Position numbers and translations under genes: made by a program
Shown here: piece by piece, positions 17,729-26,178 of the stretch
Layout: the number at the start of each line of letters is the position of its first letter
Numbering within the stretch: position 1 is the first letter of the stretch
Assembly (NCBI GenBank): GCA_018920255.1
Contig: JAHLMR010000001.1
Coordinates: 1 to 64,000 of the forward strand
Source: Candidatus Aenigmatarchaeota archaeon
GTDB lineage: Archaea; Aenigmatarchaeota; Aenigmatarchaeia; Aenigmatarchaeales; JAHLMR01
Reading direction: 5' to 3'
DNA length: 64,000 bases
The notes under the pieces: generated by a model
What the model saw: only the letters and a program-made list of their open reading frames with translations
Told to the model about the DNA's origin: nothing
The model's database searches: none

Positions 17729-19456
17729 ATGAATTTTGAGATAATAGATAGAGATGCTGCAGGTAGAATAACAAAATTAGAAAATAATGGTAAAAAATTA
17801 ATTCTTCCAGATGTTGCAATAGTTATAGATCCAAATAAAAACCTAATAGCACCAAAAGAACTATCTTCTAATTTCAAAACAAAACTAATAATTACAAATT
17901 CATATTTAATAAAGAAACATAATATTGATGTTAAAATAAATGAGTCTGGGGGTTTGCATAATTTCTTTAATTTTAATGATTTTATAATGACTGATAGTGG
18001 CGCATATCAAACAATGTTTGGCGGGAAAATAAAAACATCAAATAAAGAGATTATTAATTTACAAAAAATTCTTAAGCCAGATATTGCTGTTTTTTTAGAT
18101 GTTCCTAGTGCAGATTTAGAATTTAAGGAAGCTAAAAAAACTGTTAAAGAAACATTAAAAAGAGCTAAAGAATGCAAAGAATTAGTTATAAAGGATATTG
18201 AACTGCAAAAAATTCTTTGGGCCGGACCAATTCAAGGAGGAAGTCATTTAAACCTTCTTAAAAAATCTGCAACTGAAATGAATAAGCTTGATTTTGATAT
18301 TTATCCTGTTGGTTCTATTGTTCCAAAGCTTATAAGATATGATTTTTTAACTGTTGCAGAAATGATATTAACATGTAAACAGAATATTGATTTAAATAAA
18401 CCTATTCATGCATTTGGATTAGGTCTGCCACAAGCATTATCTTTTTTTACTGCTTTAGGTGTAGATATGTTTGATTGCGCGGCATATGCACTTTTTGCAT
18501 ATGATGATAGGTATATGTCTTTAGAAGGTACACACTATTTAAGAGATTTGAAAGAATTTCCTTGTAACTGTCCTTTATGCTCAAAATCAGAACCAAAGGA
18601 TATTTTAGAAATGGAAAAGTCTGAAAGAGAAAAATGGCTTGCAAAACATAATTTATATGTAACATACGGAGAATTAAAAACAATAAGAACGGCAATTAGA
18701 GAAAATTGGCTTTGGGAATTAGTACAACAGCGTGCACGTGCACATCCAAATCTTCTTTTTGCTTTATATCATATTTTGAAAAAATATTCTAAATGGCTTA
18801 TGTGTTTTGAACCAATAACAAAAAAATCAGCAATTATGTGGTCTGGTGAAGAAACTGCTTATAGACCGGAAATTTTAAGAGCGATTAAAATATTAAGAAA
18901 AATAAAATCTTCTAAAAAAATAAACATATCACCATTTGGAAAAGTTCCAGCAGGACTTTATGGAGTTTACCCGTTTTATCAAAGTATTTTTCCGTACAAT
19001 AAAAAAATAAGAAAAATAAACCCAAAAACAGTTATAAAAGATACTCTTAATTTTCAATTTAAATCTGGAGCAGGTAGCATAATTAAAAATTTTAAAATAG
19101 AATTTTCAAAAAATACAGGAAAAATAAGAAGAATATATGATAAAAATAATAACCTTTTAGGAACTATAAGAGCATATGATGGTTTATTTTTACCGACAAA
19201 AGAAGGAGTAAAATTATTAAAAAATTATATGAAAAAAGTAATTGTAGAAGATGATGATGCAATAAAATTTATAAAACAAGGAAAATCTATTTTTGTGAAA
19301 TTTATAAAACCAAAAGATGAAATATATCCAGGAGAAGAAGTTTTAGTAATTGATAAAAAAAATAATATTATAGCAGAAGGTAAAGCACTTTTAAATACTA
19401 TAGAAATGAATCAATTTAAAAGAGGTGTCGCTATAATTACAAGATTAATATTCTAA
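17729..19456 (+). CDS. tgtA: tRNA-guanine(15) transglycosylase
   Basis: A 575-residue archaeal TGT that exchanges guanine-15 in the tRNA D-loop for preQ0. The TIM-barrel domain has the catalytic Asp in FIMTDSGAYQTMFGG (D89) and later the second-Asp region (IFLD-like VFLDVPSADLEF). The zinc site begins with FPCNCPLCS. C-terminal domains end in a PUA domain (VEDDDAIKFIKQGKSIFVK). TTTAAAAAC about 27 bases upstream of ATG 17729 fits a leaderless start; the reading frame is open further upstream but that part lies within the opposite gene. Divergent neighbour is the RaSEA/ArcS-like fusion, completing the pathway. Confidence 0.95.
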   Translation: MNFEIIDRDAAGRITKLENNGKKLILPDVAIVIDPNKNLIAPKELSSNFKTKLIITNSYLIKKHNIDVKINESGGLHNFFNFNDFIMTDSGAYQTMFGGKIKTSNKEIINLQKILKPDIAVFLDVPSADLEFKEAKKTVKETLKRAKECKELVIKDIELQKILWAGPIQGGSHLNLLKKSATEMNKLDFDIYPVGSIVPKLIRYDFLTVAEMILTCKQNIDLNKPIHAFGLGLPQALSFFTALGVDMFDCAAYALFAYDDRYMSLEGTHYLRDLKEFPCNCPLCSKSEPKDILEMEKSEREKWLAKHNLYVTYGELKTIRTAIRENWLWELVQQRARAHPNLLFALYHILKKYSKWLMCFEPITKKSAIMWSGEETAYRPEILRAIKILRKIKSSKKINISPFGKVPAGLYGVYPFYQSIFPYNKKIRKINPKTVIKDTLNFQFKSGAGSIIKNFKIEFSKNTGKIRRIYDKNNNLLGTIRAYDGLFLPTKEGVKLLKNYMKKVIVEDDDAIKFIKQGKSIFVKFIKPKDEIYPGEEVLVIDKKNNIIAEGKALLNTIEMNQFKRGVAIITRLIF

Positions 19457-19533
19457 TTTTGTGAGAGTATTTAAAAATTTAAGAGTTTTGGCTTATATTT
19501 TATATTTTTTAATGAATTGAAATTTTAAAAATC

Positions 19534-19552
19534 TTTAAATAGAACAATGTTC
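19534..19552 (+). promoter_or_regulatory. TATA box followed by GAACAATGTTC palindrome
   Basis: TTTAAATA (19534-19541) is followed at once by the 11-base palindrome GAACAATGTTC (19542-19552); the ATG at 19564 is about 26 bases after the TATA box. The palindrome lies between the TATA box and the expected transcript start, the classic place for an archaeal repressor site, and the gene it controls is itself a winged-helix protein. Confidence 0.5.
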
Positions 19553-19563
19553 AAAAAAATATT

Positions 19564-19866
19564 ATGAAGAGAGGAAGACCTTTAGGTCCAGACATTAAAA
19601 AAATACAATTAATTTTAGATGTTTTATATCAATACCCTTCTGGGGTATGGTTAAGACAAATTTCTAAAATTTCAAAACTTCCAGTATCTACAGTGCATTT
19701 TTATCTTTCTCATTATTTTGAACCTTTTATAGAAAATATAGGATTTAAAACCGAATCAGGAAGATATTTAGGATTTAGATTAATAAAATTAAAAAGAATG
19801 GTAAACGCGGCAGATATTTTTGCATATATAAATTTAAAAAGAAGTATAAAAAGTATAACATCATAA
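19564..19866 (+). CDS. Small winged-helix DNA-binding protein
   Basis: A 100-residue protein with a winged-helix/HTH fold over most of its length (IQLILDVLYQYPSGVWLRQI, then KLPVSTVHFYLSHYF), basic at both ends (MKRGRPLGP at the start). It resembles single-domain archaeal regulators but I do not recognise a named family. A palindrome in its promoter suggests autorepression. Its stop overlaps the thpR end by six bases (convergent). Confidence 0.7.
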   Translation: MKRGRPLGPDIKKIQLILDVLYQYPSGVWLRQISKISKLPVSTVHFYLSHYFEPFIENIGFKTESGRYLGFRLIKLKRMVNAADIFAYINLKRSIKSITS

Positions 19867-20403
19867 TAATTTTTTACTATAAATAATAGAATAAATAGGG
19901 CCTTTTTGTGTTAATTTTGAAGAAAACAACTTTATTTCGTTAATATTAATTATTTCATTTATTTTAATATTTTTAGTGATTTTTAAAAAATTTTCTTTAT
20001 TTTTAATATTTTTTACTCTTCCTAAAGTTATATGTGGTATGTAGTCTCTTTTTTCTTTTTCAAATCCATATTTATTAAGTTCAGTATCAAGTAATTCCAT
20101 CATAGATTTAATGATCCAAGGATTTTCTAATTCAATAAAAACAACTCTTATAAAATTCTCATTTGGAAAAAAATTTAATTTATTTAAACGAATTTCAAAT
20201 GATTTATAATTATTACAAACATTATCTATACTTTTTTTAATGTTTTCTATTTGATTTTCATCTACTTCACCTAAAAATTTAAGACATATATGTAAATTTT
20301 CTGGTTCAACTAATTTTATATCAGCATCTTTAAGTTTTTCTTGAATTTCTAATATTTTTTTCTTTATATTTTCAGGAATATTTATTCCTATAAAAAGACG
20401 CAT
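19861..20403 (-). CDS. thpR: RNA 2',3'-cyclic phosphodiesterase (2'-5' RNA ligase family)
   Basis: A 180-residue 2H phosphoesterase of the ThpR/LigT family, proposed to act on RNA ends including tRNA halves. It starts MRLFIGINIPENI. The first signature is H38-I-C40 (LHICLKFLGE), with Cys where Thr or Ser is normal; the second is a regular HIT (YIPHITLGRVK). The catalytic histidines are both present. ATG at 20403 is preferred to an upstream in-frame ATG, because the family begins at this point and a TATA-like TATTTAAATTTT lies about 25 bases upstream. Given the many interrupted tRNAs here, a link to tRNA-end metabolism is attractive but unproven. Confidence 0.88.
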   Translation of the reverse strand: MRLFIGINIPENIKKKILEIQEKLKDADIKLVEPENLHICLKFLGEVDENQIENIKKSIDNVCNNYKSFEIRLNKLNFFPNENFIRVVFIELENPWIIKSMMELLDTELNKYGFEKEKRDYIPHITLGRVKNIKNKENFLKITKNIKINEIININEIKLFSSKLTQKGPIYSIIYSKKLL

Positions 20404-20520
20404 AAATATATATTTTAAATTATAAAATTTAAATATTTCTAATTTATATAACATAGAAATATTACATAGTTATATTTATAAATTTTATAGCATAAAAATT
20501 TAAAAAATTTATTAAAATTG

Positions 20521-20731
20521 TTCACGTGAATATTTCGTGAATGTTCACGTGTAAGACTTGATATTCACGTGAACATTAAAAAGTAAGACTTTTATACTAT
20601 AACAAAAACTAACTTTTCATAAAATCTTCACGTGAAATTAATTTTAAAATTATAACATTTAATTATCTTCACGTGAATATTCACATGAAGATAACATCAT
20701 TATAAAAATATTCACGTGAACTTCACGTGAA
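20521..20731. repeat. Array of eight TTCACGTGAA-type palindromes
   Basis: Perfect TTCACGTGAA copies start at 20521, 20564, 20627, 20668, 20711 and 20722; near copies are TTCACGTGTA at 20544 and TTCACATGAA at 20680. A further half site, TTCGTGAA, lies at 20534. Several pairs are one to two helical turns apart. The surrounding gap from 20404 to 21077 has no gene. Such clusters serve as operators, centromere-like sites or origin elements; the ATPase gene at 21078 is the likely partner. Confidence 0.75.
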
Positions 20732-21051
20732 GATAAAATGAACATCCAATTAAAATTACAAATTATTGAATATTCTTTTTTAAAATCTCTCACAAATAAC
20801 TATAAAAATAAATAACAAATTTTTAATTATTAATAGAATCTCTCACAAATTTAATTAAATCTAATTTTTATAATTTAATAATTATAAAATATTCTTTTTA
20901 AAATATATAACATAAAATATTTAATATTAAATATATTTTCATATTCATTATTTTTAATTTCATAATAAAAATAATGAGAAAAATCTTTAAATAACTTATT
21001 TAACTAATAAAAATAAGTGTTTACAACACAAAAATGAATATTTTGTGAATA
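20732..21051. other. AT-rich gene-free stretch before the palindrome-linked ATPase
   Basis: No reading frame of note. It contains two copies of AATCTCTCACAAAT (about 20785 and 20838) and a TATA box TTTAAATA at 20986-20993, which predicts a transcript start near 21016 and a leader of about 60 bases for the ATPase. Otherwise it is nearly pure A/T, which could serve as an unwinding region. Confidence 0.5.
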
Positions 21052-21072
21052 TTCATATGAAGTTCACGTGAA
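21052..21072 (+). promoter_or_regulatory. Two palindromes in the ATPase leader
   Basis: TTCATATGAA (21052-21061) and TTCACGTGAA (21063-21072) lie between the predicted transcript start and the ATPase start codon. They match the upstream array and end just before the ribosome binding region AAAGGTGA, so bound protein would interfere with expression: a likely autoregulatory site. Confidence 0.55.
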
Positions 21073-21077
21073 TAAAG

Positions 21078-22178
21078 GTGAAATGTTTGGAAGAAGAAAA
21101 ATATTATAGAAAATTTAATTGGTCTGCAAATCCATTTGTTTTAAAAGTAGACCCAAAATTATTTATAGGATATGAACAACAGGTTCGTGCACTTTGTAGA
21201 CATATAGAAGATATGCATAAAATAGCACTTCTTACAGGTGCAACTGGTGCAGGAAAAACAACAACATTAAAATGGTTAGAAATGAATTATCCAGAAGCAA
21301 AATATATTTCAAAGCCACCTTCAAATCCTGAAGACTTAGTTAATATTTTTTTAGAATTCTTTCCACTTTCATTTTTTGAAAGATTATTTAAAAGAAAACC
21401 AACATTAAATTCTCTTCCTTCATATATTAATAAAAAAATGAAATCAAAGTTAATTTTACTTATAGATGAAGCACATGAAGCTTCAAGAGATGTTTTTGAG
21501 TGGCTTAGAGTGTTAACAGATCAAATAGATAATATTTCTATTGTTTTAGCAGGTTTACCAATTATTGAAGAAAAAATAAAGCACGAATTAGAATCATTAA
21601 ATCAAAGAATAACAACAAGAGTAACGCTTACAGCATTAAGTCAAACAGAAACAGGACTTTTAATTCAAAAAAGAATAGAATCTGTTGGAGGAAAAGGTAC
21701 AGAGCCATTTACACAGGCGGCAATTCATGAAATTTATAAAAGAACAGGAGGATTCCCAAGAGAAGTTTTGAAGTTTTGTGATAGATTAATTTTAAGTGCA
21801 TCAGAAAAACAATTAGATAAAATAGATGCAGGTGATGTTATAAATCATAAAGATGTTAATTTTCCATCAGAACAAAAAATATTAGAACCATCAGTAACAT
21901 ATGTTGATAGACCACTTCCGACACAAGATATAAATTCATTACCTTCAAAGCAAAGAAAAATATTAGAAATTCTTTCAAAGCAAGATTGGTTAAGTCCATC
22001 GGCTATAATTGAACAGCTTGATATGTCAAATTATAAAAGTAGAGGTCATGCAGTAAGGTCAATAAATAATATTCTTAAAAGATTAATGATTGATGGTTTT
22101 GTACAAAGAGAATCGCATGGGAAAGCATTTTTATATGCATTAACACCAAAAGTAAAGGTTATTTTAGCTAAACATTAA
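21078..22178 (+). CDS. AAA+ ATPase with C-terminal winged helix (ExeA/Orc-like)
   Basis: A 366-residue protein with Walker A GATGAGKT near residue 55, Walker B LILLIDEAHE near 125-134, an ExeA/TniB-like sensor region (VLAGLPIIEEKI) and an arginine-rich segment (LNQRITTRV). After a proline-rich linker, a winged helix (about 295-360) with LSPSAIIEQLDMSNYKSRGH should bind DNA. It looks like an ATP-driven DNA-binding protein rather than a true Cdc6. The start read here is GTG at 21078. Ten palindromes lie directly upstream. Downstream are PRC-barrel, radA and RPA genes. Roles in partition, replication control or chromosome organisation are inference. Confidence 0.75.
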   Translation: MKCLEEEKYYRKFNWSANPFVLKVDPKLFIGYEQQVRALCRHIEDMHKIALLTGATGAGKTTTLKWLEMNYPEAKYISKPPSNPEDLVNIFLEFFPLSFFERLFKRKPTLNSLPSYINKKMKSKLILLIDEAHEASRDVFEWLRVLTDQIDNISIVLAGLPIIEEKIKHELESLNQRITTRVTLTALSQTETGLLIQKRIESVGGKGTEPFTQAAIHEIYKRTGGFPREVLKFCDRLILSASEKQLDKIDAGDVINHKDVNFPSEQKILEPSVTYVDRPLPTQDINSLPSKQRKILEILSKQDWLSPSAIIEQLDMSNYKSRGHAVRSINNILKRLMIDGFVQRESHGKAFLYALTPKVKVILAKH

Positions 22179-22226
22179 ATTTAAATATTTAATAATTTAT
22201 TTTCTATAAAGAGAGAGGTGAGAAAA

Positions 22227-22490
22227 ATGCCAGCAGACAAAATAAGAGGAAAAGAATTTTTAGGTAAAGTAATAGTTTCAAAAGATACAGGAAAAAGATT
22301 TGGAGTAGTTTCTGATATAGCATTTATAACTGAAAGTGGAGAATTAATGAATTTAATAGTAACGGATCCAACAATATCTGCAGCAGAATTAGGTTTACAA
22401 GAGGATGAAAAAGGAAGGCTTTTAATTCCATTTTCAGCTGTAAGAAGTGCTGGAGATTTTGTAATAATAGACGAAAAAGATATTATTTAA
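22227..22490 (+). CDS. PRC-barrel domain protein
   Basis: An 87-residue single PRC-barrel (KEFLGKVIVSKDTGKRFGVV ... DFVIIDEKDII). Archaeal members of this small family are widespread; links to RNA processing and to cell division (CdpB-type proteins) are known for some branches. GAGAGGTGAG just before the ATG at 22227 is a clear ribosome binding site, so the in-frame GTG at 22218 is part of that site rather than the start. It lies about 50 bases after the ATPase on the same strand. Confidence 0.85.
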   Translation: MPADKIRGKEFLGKVIVSKDTGKRFGVVSDIAFITESGELMNLIVTDPTISAAELGLQEDEKGRLLIPFSAVRSAGDFVIIDEKDII

Positions 22491-22508
22491 AAAATAAAGG
22501 AATTTTAT

Positions 22509-22655
22509 ATGAATATAAAATTATTGCTCTGTAAATTTGGTTTTCATAATTGGAGTAAAGTACAAAGTATACATAATTTTTCTTCAAATGTTATAGATTA
22601 TAAAAAATTTTGTAGAAGATGTGGAATACAAAAAACATGGACAGAACCAATTTAA
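22509..22655 (+). CDS. Small zinc-finger-like protein (DUF1660-like)
   Basis: A 48-residue protein. The pattern [12 protein letters not shown] ... KFCRRCG (one Cys, one His, then Cys-x2-Cys) resembles the small DUF1660 proteins of phages, predicted to bind one zinc. It starts 18 bases after the PRC-barrel gene and its stop overlaps the end of the convergent radA gene by four bases. AAAGGA lies about 12 bases before the ATG. Function unknown; the phage-like resemblance is by eye. Confidence 0.6.
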   Translation: MNIKLLLCKFGFHNWSKVQSIHNFSSNVIDYKKFCRRCGIQKTWTEPI

Positions 22656-23617
22656 TTTTCTTCCACATCTTCTATACCTCTTGAGGTAACTCTAAACACA
22701 CATTCAGCTTCAGGTAAGTTTGGGCTATCAATTATTCTTGCGATTCTTGTATCACCTTTACTTTTTCTAACATATACTCTATACGTACTAAAATGCCCTA
22801 AAATATGTCCACCTATTGGTGCAGTTGGATCTCCAAATAAAATATCTGGTCTTGCCATTACTTGATTTGTAATATAAACAGCAACATTATACACATCTGC
22901 AAGTCTTTGCAGAGAATGTAAATGTTTATTTAATTTTTGCTGTCTATTTGCAAGTTCGCCTCTTCCAGTGAATTCTGCTCTAAATAGTGCTGTTACAGAA
23001 TCCACTACTATTAATTTTATATTTTTTTCTTTAACAATTTCTCCAGCTTTTTCTACAAGTAAACATTGATGATCAGAATTGTATGCTCTCGCAACATAAA
23101 TATTTTTTAATACTTCATTGGGGTCTAAATTTAAAGCTTCAGCCATTTGCTTTATTCTTTCTGGTCTAAATGTACCTTCTGTATCAATAAATAAGCATGC
23201 ACCTTCTAACCCACCCTTATCTTTTGGAAGCTGAACATTAACAGAAAGCTGATGTGCTATTTGTGATTTAGATGAACCAAATGCACCATGAAATTCTGTT
23301 ATAGCGCCAGTTTCAATACCGCCGCCTAGAATTTCATTTAAACTTTTACTTCCTGTAGTAATTTTTCCAATTTTCTCTCTTTTTTCAAAAACTTTTAATG
23401 CTGTTTCATATCCCATTTCAAGAGCATCACGTGCAGCTATTATTATTTTTGCAGCTGTTTGTTCTCCTATTTCAGCTATTTCTGATAATTCCTTTGGTGA
23501 TGCGGCTGCAATTGACATAAGATCAGTATATCCAGCATCCATTAGCTTTTCAGCAGTTTTTTCCCCAACACCAGGAAGATCTGAAATAGATTTAATTTTT
23601 TCCTTTTCTTTTCCCAT
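22652..23617 (-). CDS. radA: RadA recombinase
   Basis: A 321-residue archaeal RadA/Rad51 strand-exchange ATPase. The N-terminal helix-hairpin-helix domain ([19 protein letters not shown]) is followed by the RecA core with Walker [20 protein letters not shown] and [10 protein letters not shown], ending in [13 protein letters not shown]. The Walker A reads GAFGSSKSQ, where archaeal RadA normally has GEFGSGKTQ; the Gly before Lys is Ser here. GGGTGAG, which includes the RPA stop codon, is the ribosome binding site for ATG 23617, so RPA and RadA are coupled. The two proteins act together on single-stranded DNA. Confidence 0.95.
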   Translation of the reverse strand: MGKEKEKIKSISDLPGVGEKTAEKLMDAGYTDLMSIAAASPKELSEIAEIGEQTAAKIIIAARDALEMGYETALKVFEKREKIGKITTGSKSLNEILGGGIETGAITEFHGAFGSSKSQIAHQLSVNVQLPKDKGGLEGACLFIDTEGTFRPERIKQMAEALNLDPNEVLKNIYVARAYNSDHQCLLVEKAGEIVKEKNIKLIVVDSVTALFRAEFTGRGELANRQQKLNKHLHSLQRLADVYNVAVYITNQVMARPDILFGDPTAPIGGHILGHFSTYRVYVRKSKGDTRIARIIDSPNLPEAECVFRVTSRGIEDVEEN

Positions 23618-23622
23618 TTTTC

Positions 23623-24603
23623 TCACCCTTTAATTATATTATTTAATAATTCCTCTATTTCCTTTTGAACATTAACTTCTTCAACATTTGTTACAATAAA
23701 TTCCATTCTATCATAAAACTTATTTTTTCTTACCCTACCTTGAATAATAAATTCTTTTCCAAGAATATTTTTCACTATTTTTAAAATACCTTCTGCACCT
23801 TTTATATAAGCATCTTCTACGCTATTTAAATTAATAATTTTAAGTGCAGGTTTTGTAAAGAAAATAGCTCTCATATTATCAGTTCCATCATCTATAACTC
23901 CAGATATAAAAATTGATTTTTCAGGAATAACTTCTCCATGAATTTTACAAATATATTTTTCATTAGATACCCTAACTCTACTTCTACAGTTTGGACACGC
24001 ATAATAAAAAGGTTCTATTTCAAACATTTGAACAAGCGCAGCCCTAACTTTTACAAGCTCATTTTCCTTTATTTGACATAATTTAATTTTTGGTACTTCT
24101 AACTTAATTTCAGGAATTTCTTCATCAGTGTGTTCTATTATTGTGTTTTTTGTTATTCTTATTTCAACCCTTCCTTTTCCATCATCTTTTGTAAATGCTT
24201 TTTCTATTTTTATTTTGTCGCCAACTTTAATTCCATTTAAAATCTCTATTTGATCATTCCATGCAACAAGCCTTATTTTTCCAGTTTTATCTCCTAAAAT
24301 CATATATTGCACTTTACCAACCTTACCATTTTTATTATATTCTTTAGGTTCGCTTATAGATAAAACTCTTGCAACTAAATTTAAGTTATTTATTCCAGAA
24401 ATAATATTTTTAATTTCTATTTTTGATTTTGGTTGTTCTTTTATATTAAGCCCCAATTCATTTGCAACAATATATGCAGCACCTTCCCTGGTAACCATAA
24501 AAGAAAGTTTCTCTTGTGTTTCAGAAATTTTTTTATCAATTTCTTCTTCAGAAAGTCCAGTTTTTTCTTTAATATTTTGTATAATTTCATCTATTTTTGA
24601 CAT
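23623..24603 (-). CDS. rpa: Replication protein A (RPA-like, OB folds plus zinc finger)
   Basis: A 326-residue single-stranded DNA-binding protein. A short N-terminal helical part leads into an OB fold ([20 protein letters not shown]), a second OB-like domain and a zinc finger C-x2-C ... C-x2-H (CPNCRSR, then CKIHGEV) embedded in a final OB-type domain, as in euryarchaeal RPA. It coats single-stranded DNA in replication and recombination. It is the first gene of an RPA-radA operon whose stop codon lies within the radA ribosome binding site. Confidence 0.9.
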   Translation of the reverse strand: MSKIDEIIQNIKEKTGLSEEEIDKKISETQEKLSFMVTREGAAYIVANELGLNIKEQPKSKIEIKNIISGINNLNLVARVLSISEPKEYNKNGKVGKVQYMILGDKTGKIRLVAWNDQIEILNGIKVGDKIKIEKAFTKDDGKGRVEIRITKNTIIEHTDEEIPEIKLEVPKIKLCQIKENELVKVRAALVQMFEIEPFYYACPNCRSRVRVSNEKYICKIHGEVIPEKSIFISGVIDDGTDNMRAIFFTKPALKIINLNSVEDAYIKGAEGILKIVKNILGKEFIIQGRVRKNKFYDRMEFIVTNVEEVNVQKEIEELLNNIIKG

Positions 24604-24657
24604 AAAATTTATTATAATATTAAACTTTATATTATTTGCTTATGACATTAGTTGTAA

Positions 24658-24864
24658 CTATTCTAGAATTTTTTTTCTAACATTAATAATATCTTCTTTT
24701 TTTACTATTTTTCTATTATTTTTAAGAGCGTTTGCATATGCTTCGCAAGATATATCAAAAATAATCTTTTCAAGCAATTCTGCAAATTTTAAGGTAGCAC
24801 TATTACTTACACGCATACCTGTCTTTGAAAGTATTTTTTTTGAAATATTTGTACTAATTATCAT
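24658..24864 (-). CDS. Archaeal histone
   Basis: A 68-residue histone-fold protein. The region ISKKILSKTGMRVSNSAT corresponds to alpha-1 and loop 1 and LKFAELLEKIIFDISCEAYA to the long central helix, ending with the KIVKKEDI motif. It has no tails, the usual archaeal form that wraps DNA as dimers and polymers. It sits upstream of RPA-radA on the same strand, separated by 54 bases. No second histone gene is seen in this window. Confidence 0.92.
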   Translation of the reverse strand: MIISTNISKKILSKTGMRVSNSATLKFAELLEKIIFDISCEAYANALKNNRKIVKKEDIINVRKKILE

Positions 24865-25126
24865 AATTAATTCTTTAAACCTTATTAAATATAAAACTTT
24901 GTGAAAAAATACTTTTGTTATACTTTAAAAAATATATTTTTTAAAAAATATTACAAAAAAAATTTATTTTATAAAAACTATTATAAAATATTTTTTTTAT
25001 TATATATATTATTAAAGATATGTTTTTTTAAGTTATTCGTGAGACATATACTTTAAAATATATTTTATAGAATATATAAATATGCTTAAATATAGGTTAT
25101 TACAAAATTTTTATAGGTGAAATAGC

Positions 25127-25468
25127 GTGAAAGAAGAAGAAAAAGCAAAAAAAATTTTAGAATCAATTTTTTTACATCCAAAACCTGTTAAAATGTTAAT
25201 TGTAATGAGAAATAATAATTTAAAATATGCAACTCAAATTATGAAGGCCGTGGATTGTACATATTCTCATACTGTTAAAACATTAGAACTTTTTAGAAAA
25301 TTTGGGTTAGTAGAATTTAATAAAAAAGGTAGAATAAAATATCTTAAACTAACTTCAGATGGAGAAGAATTAGCACTAAGTTTTGAAGGTATTGTTAATA
25401 AATTAGGAAAAATTTCAAACAATTTTAAAGAGATTCAAGTAAAAGAACAAAGGGCAGCAAAAAAGTAA
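25127..25468 (+). CDS. Winged-helix transcriptional regulator
   Basis: A 113-residue winged-helix protein (KMLIVMRNNNLKYATQIMKA, then TVKTLELFRKFGLVEFNKKG). It resembles MarR-like or ArsR-like archaeal regulators; the tail is charged. The start is GTG at 25127, preceded by AGGTGAA about ten bases upstream. The gene is flanked by AT-rich gaps with no other reading frames, and the stop is followed directly by the sequence GGACACTTAATA that recurs upstream of the next regulator. Confidence 0.7.
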   Translation: MKEEEKAKKILESIFLHPKPVKMLIVMRNNNLKYATQIMKAVDCTYSHTVKTLELFRKFGLVEFNKKGRIKYLKLTSDGEELALSFEGIVNKLGKISNNFKEIQVKEQRAAKK

Positions 25469-25593
25469 GGACACTTAATATTAATCTTTAACTTCTTAAA
25501 AAATTGTTTATCATATAATGAAGATCATTTTCAGAGAGAAGTAAATACTGTACATATCTGTAAAATTAAGTTTTTGCATAAATTTAAATATGG

Positions 25594-25606
25594 ACACTTA
25601 ATAATT
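25594..25606 (+). promoter_or_regulatory. GGACACTTAATA box (second copy) in a regulator promoter
   Basis: GGACACTTAATA occurs at about 25470 (just after the upstream regulator stop) and again at about 25594, here lying between a TTTAAATA TATA box (near 25584) and the ATG at 25623. Position fits an operator covering the transcript start. Confidence 0.4.
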
Positions 25607-25622
25607 ATCTTATAGGATAAGT

Positions 25623-25961
25623 ATGAAAGAACTTATAACTTGGCTTTATGGAAAAAGTTCAAAGAATGCTCATATTAGACAAATGGCAGAAAAATTAATT
25701 TTATTACTTCATCAAAATGGTTCCATGGAATATAAAATGCTCTGTTCTGAGTTAGGTATAGGTTTTGATAAATATAAAAAGCCAAAGAGAACATTTTATT
25801 TTGTTGTAAATCCATTAAAAAAAATACAATTAGTAAAAGAAAAAAGAGTTTATACAGAAGCTGACAGAAAAAGTTATCAAACAATTTATTTTCTTGATCC
25901 AAAAGCATTTCAAGGATACATGACAAGAATAATAGAAGAAATTTTAGAAGAATTATCTTAA
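25623..25961 (+). CDS. Small HTH-like protein
   Basis: A 112-residue basic protein predicted to be a winged helix (QMAEKLILLLHQNGSMEYKM, then YFVVNPLKKIQLVKEKRVY). I do not recognise the family. It has a TATA box about 39 bases upstream, and a repeat box shared with the previous gene. Downstream, 25962-26178 is AT-rich with no reading frame. It may form a regulatory pair with the 25127 gene, which is inference from the shared box. Confidence 0.6.
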   Translation: MKELITWLYGKSSKNAHIRQMAEKLILLLHQNGSMEYKMLCSELGIGFDKYKKPKRTFYFVVNPLKKIQLVKEKRVYTEADRKSYQTIYFLDPKAFQGYMTRIIEEILEELS

Positions 25962-26178
25962 TATATTTTATTGTAAAAATTATATTTTATAAAAAATTTT
26001 TTTAAAAATATTTTTAATTTAAAATATTATAATAAATATATTATAGAAAGAATAAAAAATTTTATATATATTAAAATTATTATATTTTATTATATTTTCT
26101 ACAAAATATATTTTATAGAATATTTAAATAAAATTAACTTACAAAAAAATGTGAGAGTTCATAGGGCGCGTGAAGATT

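Noticed and set aside
17677-17877. N-terminal extension of the RaSEA/ArcS-like protein
   Set aside because: It would cover the tgtA start and promoter; the cluster-binding region begins right after the ATG at 17676.
20521-20731. CRISPR array
   Set aside because: The repeats are 10-base palindromes with irregular, very short spacing, and no cas genes are nearby.
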